Source: Haloferax mucosum ATCC BAA-1512 (GTDB lineage Archaea > Halobacteriota > Halobacteria > Halobacteriales > Haloferacaceae). Taken from it: a stretch of 64,000 nucleotides of DNA. Shown here in pieces: positions 57,796 through 64,000 of the stretch. Both the position numbers and the translations under genes were made by a program. Under the pieces are notes generated by a model. The model saw nothing but the letters and a program-made list of their open reading frames with translations, did no database searches and was not told the origin of the DNA. Location: positions 248,001 to 312,000 of the forward strand of contig NZ_AOLN01000018.1 of assembly GCF_000337815.1 (NCBI RefSeq), in the 5' to 3' direction. The number at the start of each line of letters is the position of its first letter. Position 1 is the first letter of the stretch.

Positions 57796-58332
57796 GTGGA
57801 CGAGATAGCCGTCAGCACCGTCGTCTACCTGCCGCCTGAGGAGGTATACGACTTCCTCGTGGACTTCCCGCGGTACGCCAACTACTCGAAGCATCTCCGG
57901 GACGTACGGCAGTTTGGCGACGGATCGCCGGGGACGAAATACGATCTCCACTTCTCGTGGTGGAAACTTACCTACACCGCGAAGTCGGAGGTGACGGACG
58001 TGACGCCGCCGACGCGAATCGACTGGTCGATTATCAAGGACATCGACGCGGTGGGTCGCTGGCGCGTCGAGTCGCTCGACGAACTGCCGGAGCACGCACC
58101 GTCGGACGCCGAGACGGCCTGTCGCGTCTTTTTCGAGGTCGAGTACGACACACAGAGCGTCTCGGCTGGCGATATCGACCTGCCGCGGTTCGTCTCTCTC
58201 GGCTGGGTCGTCGAGAAAGTAAAGCCCGTCCTCCAGAAGGAAGCAGAGCGCATCGTCGAGCGAATCGTCGCCGACATCGAAGGCCGCCCCCGGCGGGTCG
58301 AACTGACGATACACACGAATCGCAATACGTGA
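57796..58332 (+). CDS. SRPBCC/RatA-COQ10-like START-fold protein
   Basis: A 178-residue START-fold protein beginning with GTG: STVVYLPPEEVYDFLVDFPR (YDFLVDFPRYANYSKHL is the RatA/COQ10 signature), then β-strands and a long C-terminal helix (VKPVLQKEAERIVERIVADI). Such proteins bind lipophilic ligands such as quinones, or 23S RNA in RatA. The role here is not clear. It is 103 bases upstream of trkA. Confidence 0.82.
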   Translation: MDEIAVSTVVYLPPEEVYDFLVDFPRYANYSKHLRDVRQFGDGSPGTKYDLHFSWWKLTYTAKSEVTDVTPPTRIDWSIIKDIDAVGRWRVESLDELPEHAPSDAETACRVFFEVEYDTQSVSAGDIDLPRFVSLGWVVEKVKPVLQKEAERIVERIVADIEGRPRRVELTIHTNRNT

Positions 58333-58435
58333 CCGACACACTGCTTTTCGACGTCGAAACGGCTCCGCGTGTCGAAGGGAAATGCACATACGCGCAGGCA
58401 GTCCAACGAAGACGTATGATAGGGGCTGGTCACTC

Positions 58436-59773
58436 GTGCGCGTGATAATCATCGGCGCTGGGCAGGTGGGGTCGTCGATCGCGGCCGACCTGGACAACTC
58501 CCACGAAGTCGTCATTATCGACTGCGACCCCGAGCGAGTCGACGAACTGAACTACTCGCTCGACGTGCTCGCGCTTCACGGCGACGGGACGTCCGTCGAT
58601 ACGCTCGAAGAAGCGGACGTCGAGCGCGCCGACATGGTCATCGCATCGACCGACGACGACGAGACGAACATCGTCGCGTGCGCGACGGCCAAAGCCATCT
58701 CCAACGCGTTCACCATCGCCCGCGTGAAAAACACGGAGTATCTCCGGACGTGGCAACGCTCTGAGAAGGCCTTCGGCATCGACTTCATGGTCTGTACGAA
58801 CCTGCTCGCCGCGGAGTCTATCGTCCGCGTCGTCGGGCTTCCGGCCGCCCGCGACGTAGACCCGTTCGCGGGCGGACAGGTTCAGATGGCCGAGTTCGAA
58901 GTTAACGAAGAAAGCCCCGTTGCGAACCAGACCGTCAGCGAGGCCGACCGGTTCGACGCGCTCACGTTCGCGGCGATTCTCCGAGACGGCGAGGTGACGA
59001 TTCCACGCGGTGACACCGTTATCGAACCGGGCGACCGCGTCGTCGTCATCGGTAGTCCACAGAGCGTTCAAGGCTTTGCGAGTTCGGTTTCACCGGACGA
59101 GCCGCCGGGCACGGCAGAAGAGGTCGTCATCGTCGGCGGGAGCGAAATCGGCTACCACGTCGCCAGACTGCTCGAAGAACGCGGGTTCAAGCCGCGACTC
59201 ATCGAACAGGACGCAGATCGTGCCCGCGAACTCGCCGAAGAGCTACCCGGAACCATCGTCATGGAAAGCGATGCGACCGACATCGACTTCCTCGAACGCG
59301 AGTACATCGGCGACGCCGACCTGCTCGTCTCCGCGCTCGACTCCGACGAGAAGAACCTGCTTGTCTCGCTTTTAGCCGCCCGACTGGGCGTCGAACGAAC
59401 CGTCGCAGTCATCGACACGACGCCGTACGTGGACCTCTTCGAGGCCGTCGGCGTCAGCGTCGGCGTCAGCCCCCGAGAAGTCGTCGCCGAGGAGATAACG
59501 CGCTTTACCCGCGACGGCGGCGCGGAGAACGTCGCACTCATCGAATCGGACAAGGCCGAGGTGCTCGAAATCGAAATTGACGCCGAAAGCATACTCGCCG
59601 GGAAACCCATCCGCGAGTCGATTGCGTCGCTCCCCGAAGGCGTCGTCATCGGCGCAATCACGCGACGACGCGAGTTCATAACGCCTCGTGGTGACACCAT
59701 CATTAAACCAGGCGACCACGTCGTCGTCTTCGTCGATAGCTATGTCACCGACGAAGTGTCGCCGAAACTGTAA
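58436..59773 (+). CDS. trkA: Trk potassium uptake regulatory protein TrkA (two RCK repeats)
   Basis: A 445-residue protein with two complete RCK units. The first nucleotide-binding motif is IIIGAGQVGSSIA (3-15) and the second VVIVGGSEIGYHVARL (~229-244). Each is followed by a TrkA-C domain (VTIPRGDTVIEPGDRVVV and EFITPRGDTIIKPGDHVVV). It binds NAD/ATP and gates TrkH. It starts at GTG. It is co-oriented with trkH copy 1, 210 bases downstream. Confidence 0.92.
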   Translation: MRVIIIGAGQVGSSIAADLDNSHEVVIIDCDPERVDELNYSLDVLALHGDGTSVDTLEEADVERADMVIASTDDDETNIVACATAKAISNAFTIARVKNTEYLRTWQRSEKAFGIDFMVCTNLLAAESIVRVVGLPAARDVDPFAGGQVQMAEFEVNEESPVANQTVSEADRFDALTFAAILRDGEVTIPRGDTVIEPGDRVVVIGSPQSVQGFASSVSPDEPPGTAEEVVIVGGSEIGYHVARLLEERGFKPRLIEQDADRARELAEELPGTIVMESDATDIDFLEREYIGDADLLVSALDSDEKNLLVSLLAARLGVERTVAVIDTTPYVDLFEAVGVSVGVSPREVVAEEITRFTRDGGAENVALIESDKAEVLEIEIDAESILAGKPIRESIASLPEGVVIGAITRRREFITPRGDTIIKPGDHVVVFVDSYVTDEVSPKL

Positions 59774-59983
59774 GCGACTCTGACCTGATTTTCTGTCTTC
59801 CTATTCCGCGTCCACGCGTCCCTGTGTCCCCGTGTCTCTCCTCGGTGCCGTGCGCGCGCTTAACTGCTGTTACTGCGGTACAACGCCCGTTTAGGCGTGC
59901 TCGGAGCTATTTTTGGGTCGTTCTCTGACGCGCAGGCGAACCCGAACAGGGAAGAACCCGGCGCGCAGTACGTTAGTCCACGG

Positions 59984-61588
59984 ATGAAATTGCGGGTCGA
60001 TTACAGAGCCAGCCTGCGTCTCGTCGGGACCGTACTGAAGTATCTCACAGTCCCGCTTTGTTTCCCTCTCGTCGTCGCACTGTACTACGGTGAGTCGGTG
60101 TTACCGTTCGTCGTCACGATGGCCGTCACGGTCCTCGTCGGGACGGGACTCGAACGTCTCGCCGAAGACCCCGACATCGGGACCAGAGAGGGCTTCCTAA
60201 TGGTCGCAACGACGTGGTTTGCCGTGACGCTCGTCGGTACTATCCCGTATCTCATCGAGGCCCACGGCATCCCGTTTCTCTTCGAGCCGATTCATCCCGG
60301 ATCGACCCTCGCCAACCCGGTGAACGCACTCTTCGAGACGATGAGCGGCTTTACGACGACCGGAGCGACGGTTCTCGGTGACATCTCGTTCGACTCGCAC
60401 ACACGTGGCATCATGATGTGGCGGCAACTCACCCAGTGGCTCGGCGGGATGGGTATCGTCGTCCTCGCGGTGGCGATTCTGCCCGAACTCTCGGTCGGTG
60501 GCGCACAACTGATGGACGCGGAAGCGCCCGGCCCCGGCATCGAAAAGCTCACGCCGCGCATCGCCGAGACGGCCCGCGCGCTCTGGGGCGCGTATCTCGG
60601 CCTCACGGTCCTCGAAATCGTCCTCCTCTACGGACTCAACGTCACCGGCCACGCCACGAACATGGGCGTCTACAACGCTATCGCCCACGGGTTGACGACG
60701 ATGCCGACCGGGGGATTCTCACCGGAAGCAAAGAGTATCGAGGCGTTTTCTGCCGCGGCGCAGTGGGTTATCATCCCCTTCATGCTCGCCGCGGGGACCA
60801 ACTTCGCGCTCTTCTGGCACGTCCTCACTGGCGACCCGAAACGCCTCGTCCGCGACACCGAATTCAAGTCCTATCTCGGCATCATCGGCGTTATCTCGGC
60901 CATTCTCGCGGGATTACTCTTCCTCGGTGACGGACTCATGTCCGTCGCTCCTGCGGGCGAAACCTACGACCAAGTGTACCTCGAAGGCATCCGCACGGCC
61001 ATTATCGGCAACGTCGAACCGGCGGTTCGCCAGTCGCTGTTTCAAGTCGTCTCCATCGTCACGACGACCGGCTACGCGAGCATCGACTTCAACGCGTGGA
61101 GCGCGCCGACGCAGTACCTGCTCTTGTTCGCCATGTTCATCGGCGGGTCCGGCGGTTCGACCGGCGGTGCCGTCAAAATCGTCCGTTGGTACGTCATCCT
61201 GAAATCGCTCCGCCGAGAACTGTTTACGACGGCGCACCCGGAGGCGATTCGTCCGGTTCGACTCGCCGGCCGCGCGGTCGATGAACGCGCTATTCGCGGT
61301 ATCTACGCCTTTACGCTCCTGTATCTCGTGTTGTTCTTCATCTCGGTAGGACTGGTCCACCTCGACGCCGCTCGCGTCGGCTTCGACGTGAGTATCCTCG
61401 AAACGATGAGCGCCGTCGCCGCGACGCTCGGAAACGTCGGCCCGGGCTTCGGCATCGTCGGTCCGATGGGGAGCTACCTCGACTTCTCCAACAGTTCGAA
61501 ACTGTACATGGTCCTCCTGATGTGGGTGGGACGACTGGAGATTCTACCGGTGCTTGTCATCTTCACGCCGGAGTACTGGCGGCGATAG
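59984..61588 (+). CDS. trkH: Trk potassium channel subunit TrkH, copy 1
   Basis: A 534-residue four-repeat channel protein. Selectivity filter sites are visible in all four repeats: SGFTTTGATV, TTMPTGGFSP, TTTGYASID and ATLGNVGPGFG. The start MKLRVDYRASLR was preferred over an in-frame TTG-like start 87 bases upstream. The gap before it contains no clear TATA, so it may share the trkA transcript. It is convergent with trkH copy 2. Confidence 0.92.
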   Translation: MKLRVDYRASLRLVGTVLKYLTVPLCFPLVVALYYGESVLPFVVTMAVTVLVGTGLERLAEDPDIGTREGFLMVATTWFAVTLVGTIPYLIEAHGIPFLFEPIHPGSTLANPVNALFETMSGFTTTGATVLGDISFDSHTRGIMMWRQLTQWLGGMGIVVLAVAILPELSVGGAQLMDAEAPGPGIEKLTPRIAETARALWGAYLGLTVLEIVLLYGLNVTGHATNMGVYNAIAHGLTTMPTGGFSPEAKSIEAFSAAAQWVIIPFMLAAGTNFALFWHVLTGDPKRLVRDTEFKSYLGIIGVISAILAGLLFLGDGLMSVAPAGETYDQVYLEGIRTAIIGNVEPAVRQSLFQVVSIVTTTGYASIDFNAWSAPTQYLLLFAMFIGGSGGSTGGAVKIVRWYVILKSLRRELFTTAHPEAIRPVRLAGRAVDERAIRGIYAFTLLYLVLFFISVGLVHLDAARVGFDVSILETMSAVAATLGNVGPGFGIVGPMGSYLDFSNSSKLYMVLLMWVGRLEILPVLVIFTPEYWRR

Positions 61589-61614
61589 AACCAACCACAC
61601 GCCGAAAGCCGGTA

Positions 61615-63276
61615 CTACGGGTTCAGGCCGTAGATAACCGCCCGGAAGAACACCAACACGGGAATGATTTCGAGCCGTCCGATCCACATGTTGAAGAGGA
61701 ACATCGTCTCCGCGATCGGATGCATGGACGGTCCCGTGATGCCCGTCGAGATGCCGACGTTGCCTTGCGCCGATGCGACTTCGAACAGCGCGTCCGCGTA
61801 GGTGAACCCCTCCGGGGCGAGGTTCACGAGGAGAACGCTCGACGCGACGAGCAAGAGCACCCAGAGCATCGACACGATGGCCGCCTCGGAGAACTCGCGG
61901 TCCATCTCGGGCCGAGACAGTCGCCGACCGTTCATCTCGATGTTCACGACGGCGCTTTCGGGCAGGAACACGCGAGAGAACTGCCACTGAATGCCGCGAG
62001 AGATAGTGTATCCGCGGATGATTTTGATGCCGCCGACGGTCGAACCGGCCGCACCGCCGAGCGTCATCGCTCCGGAGAGAAGCAGTTTCCCGCCGTCCGA
62101 CCACTGACCGAGCGGGGCGGCCTGAAAGCCGGTACACGAAAGCGCGCTGACCCAGTGGAACGCCGAATCGCGGACGACGTCGGCTTCCAGGCCGCCGGCG
62201 AGCGTCGAGAGTCCGAAGTAATCGGCCGTTTCGACGAACGCCGTGCCGGCGGTCGCGGGAAGCGAAACGAGATTCTGAAGCGCGAGTACGACACCGCCGA
62301 CGGCGAAGATGACGAACAACCACCGCGTCTGGAGGTCTGTCCACAACTTGTCGATGTCGCGGTTTCGGAGGATGGTGTAGTGGATGGGAAAGGCGATTGC
62401 GCCGAGCGCCATGATGGGCAACAGAATCGTCTCGATGAGCGGCGAGTTGTACGTCCCGATGGAGTTGTCGGTGACGGCGAATCCGCCGGTCGAAAGCCCC
62501 GTCATCGCGTGGTTGAGCGCCTGCCAACCGGCCTCCCACAGGGGAAGCGCCGCGCCGTAGTCGCTCGTTCGGATGGCGACAAAGAGGACAGCGACAGAAA
62601 GCAACGTGTAGCCGACGAAAATCTTCCAGACCGTCCGAACCGTCGAGACGACGCTCGGGTGAATCTTCTCCTCGCGGGCCTCACCGCGATAGAGGGCGTA
62701 ACTCCCGCTTCCGGGCCGCGAGAGAATCGAGACGGTGAGGACGATGACACCCACGCCGCCGACCCACTGGATGAGAGAACGCCACCACTGAATCGTCCGC
62801 GGAAGCGACGGTTCGTGAATCCCCATCGTCAGACCACTGCCGGTCCAGCCGCTCATGCTCTCGAAGAGCGCGTGCAACGGGTCTCGGAAGTAGACGAGAC
62901 TCGACTGGCTGTATTCGACGCCCGCCGGGACGAGCGCGGTAAACACCGACTCGGAGGCGAAATGGGCCGTCAGGAAAAACGGGAGCGAGCCGAACGCGGC
63001 CGTAGCGAACCAGCCCGCGGCGGCGATTATCATCCCGTGTTTCATGCGCGGTACGGGCGCTTCGTCGAACGCGCTTCGCGCACCGAGACCGACTCCGGCG
63101 GTCGCACCCGCGGCGGTGAAGAACGCGAGCGCGGCGTACCACTCACCGAATCCGACGGCGACGAGAACCGAGACGGTCATTAGCAACGATTCCATGGCGA
63201 GAAGCGACCCGACGTCGCGGCCGATAACCGCGAGGTCGGCGGGCCACCCGGCGACCAACCGTCCGCGCCGCGTCAT
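61615..63276 (-). CDS. trkH: Trk potassium channel subunit TrkH, copy 2
   Basis: A 553-residue channel protein with filter sites SGWTGSGLTMG, MTGLSTGGFAV, LSCTGFQAAP and SAQGNVGIS. It is divergent from copy 1 in many loops, and the first filter lacks the TTT motif. It starts by a one-base TGATG overlap with its TrkA gene, so channel and regulator are co-translated. Confidence 0.92.
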   Translation of the reverse strand: MTRRGRLVAGWPADLAVIGRDVGSLLAMESLLMTVSVLVAVGFGEWYAALAFFTAAGATAGVGLGARSAFDEAPVPRMKHGMIIAAAGWFATAAFGSLPFFLTAHFASESVFTALVPAGVEYSQSSLVYFRDPLHALFESMSGWTGSGLTMGIHEPSLPRTIQWWRSLIQWVGGVGVIVLTVSILSRPGSGSYALYRGEAREEKIHPSVVSTVRTVWKIFVGYTLLSVAVLFVAIRTSDYGAALPLWEAGWQALNHAMTGLSTGGFAVTDNSIGTYNSPLIETILLPIMALGAIAFPIHYTILRNRDIDKLWTDLQTRWLFVIFAVGGVVLALQNLVSLPATAGTAFVETADYFGLSTLAGGLEADVVRDSAFHWVSALSCTGFQAAPLGQWSDGGKLLLSGAMTLGGAAGSTVGGIKIIRGYTISRGIQWQFSRVFLPESAVVNIEMNGRRLSRPEMDREFSEAAIVSMLWVLLLVASSVLLVNLAPEGFTYADALFEVASAQGNVGISTGITGPSMHPIAETMFLFNMWIGRLEIIPVLVFFRAVIYGLNP

Positions 63277-63956
63277 CAGTGGTCCTCGTAGTGGCCGAAC
63301 ACGTCAGTCACGTCCGGCGTCGCACCCTTCGCGGAGTAGACAGTCAACAGGTCGTCTGCGCCGATAACCGTGTCTCCGCGTGGCGTAACGGGACCGTCGC
63401 TCTCCTCACGCTCGATGGCGACGATGAGTGTATCGCCGTCGAGGAGACCGTCCTGTGCGGCTTCCTGAATGGTCCGCCCCTCGATTGGTGCCTCCTCTTC
63501 GACGCGGATTTCGAACACCTCGGCGCGGTCGCCGATGCGCATGTAATCGACGATAGAGGGCCGTTTGACCGCTCGGTAGAGATACTCCGCGATGAGTCGC
63601 TGTGGGTTCTCCATCGTGTTGACGCCGATTTGCCGATAGAGACTCATGTGCTCGGGGTTGTGGACGACAGAGACGATATCCGGGATTTCGAGTTCCTTCG
63701 CCAACAGACAGACCATGATGTTGGTGGCGTCCTTGTCGGTCGTCGTGATGATAGCGTCGGCGCGGTCCGCGCCGGCCTCTTCGAGCGTCCGTTTGACCGT
63801 GGCGTCGTCGTTGAGCACGAGACAGTCGAATTCAGACGCCGCGGCCTCGGCTTTCGCCTCGTCGCGCTCGACGACGACGACCTCGTTACCGCCCTCGGTG
63901 GCGATTTCGATGAGCGGCGTCCCGATGTTGCCGGCGCCGACGACGATGATATACAT
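63276..63956 (-). CDS. trkA: TrkA-like RCK regulator, single unit
   Basis: A 226-residue single RCK protein: IIVVGAGNIGTPLIE (3-17), VVVERDEAKAEA, ATNIMVCLLAKELEI, then a C-terminal TrkA-C domain (TPRGDTVIGADDLLTVY). A single unit would need to dimerise to form the RCK ring, while the two-unit protein at 58436 is a natural fusion. It forms an operon with trkH copy 2. The region from 63957 to the window end shows no further gene. Confidence 0.92.
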   Translation of the reverse strand: MYIIVVGAGNIGTPLIEIATEGGNEVVVVERDEAKAEAAASEFDCLVLNDDATVKRTLEEAGADRADAIITTTDKDATNIMVCLLAKELEIPDIVSVVHNPEHMSLYRQIGVNTMENPQRLIAEYLYRAVKRPSIVDYMRIGDRAEVFEIRVEEEAPIEGRTIQEAAQDGLLDGDTLIVAIEREESDGPVTPRGDTVIGADDLLTVYSAKGATPDVTDVFGHYEDH

Positions 63957-64000
63957 GACGTTCCGGCGTGCGCGTCGGGTCGTGGAAAAACTATCGGCAT

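Noticed and set aside
1-64000. tRNA or rRNA genes
   Set aside because: I scanned the intergenic gaps for a T-loop-like GGTTCGA-x2-CC signature with a matching cloverleaf and found none; a tRNAscan run would be decisive.

Overview
The window is high-GC chromosomal DNA from a haloarchaeon, most likely a Haloferax species. Proteins are very acidic (Asp/Glu rich, Lys poor). Many genes have TATA-like boxes about 25 to 30 bases before the start codon, and operons are knitted together by 4-base ATGA overlaps. Archaeal hallmark genes are present (RNase P proteins, proteasome alpha subunit, Gar1, SRP19, presenilin-like protease). The glucose dehydrogenase closely matches, from memory, the Haloferax mediterranei enzyme. 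I saw no rRNA, tRNA, CRISPR array, transposase or integrase; most of the window looks like ordinary core chromosome.

Layout. 1-2.6 kb: end of a halocyanin-like copper protein, a tiny zinc ribbon protein, a Bat-type HTH regulator divergent from a winged-helix/DUF7511 pair, and HARP, the RNA-free RNase P homologue. 2.7-6.5 kb: cobalamin importer btuCD divergent from btuF. 6.5-11.7 kb: membrane protein, SRP19-gar1, presenilin-like protease, PUA protein, DUF7847 and NYN proteins. 12.1-17.8 kb: lysine operon dapA-dapB-dapD-lysA-dapF-dapE (succinylase DAP route). 18.6-21.2 kb: rnp3-methyltransferase-rnp2-psmA superoperon. 21.4-29.2 kb: regulator, NRDE protein, FolC-FolP fusion, universal stress protein, PurN-PurH fusion and purB. 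29.5-31.2 kb: gdh-gfcR, sugar catabolism enzyme plus its likely regulator. 31.3-39.4 kb: glutaredoxin, DUF7110, two tandem CysD/PAPS-reductase-like PP-loop proteins, diphthamide ligase, sugar nucleotidyltransferase, an HTH-zinc ribbon protein, an SRA-like/HNH nuclease and a DJ-1/PfpI protein. 39.5-45.9 kb: five-gene peptide ABC transporter operon whose binding protein is circularly permuted. 46.1-48.1 kb: hpt, a small haloarchaeal protein, and a second winged-helix regulator. 48.4-54.6 kb: seven-gene mrpABCDEFG sodium/proton antiporter. 54.6-58.3 kb: coaBC, FAD protein, hypothetical protein, SRPBCC protein. 58.4-64 kb: potassium uptake, a double-RCK TrkA with TrkH convergent on a second TrkH with a single-RCK TrkA.

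The most unusual observations are the circularly permuted family-5 substrate-binding protein (44042-45901), a 70-bp intergenic element present twice in inverted orientation (33490-33559 and 46870-46939), the putative modification-dependent SRA-HNH nuclease (37816-38661), and a possible leaderless 22-codon upstream ORF that overlaps the next start by ATGA (47402-47470). Several perfect palindromes sit on or next to TATA elements and are candidate operators.
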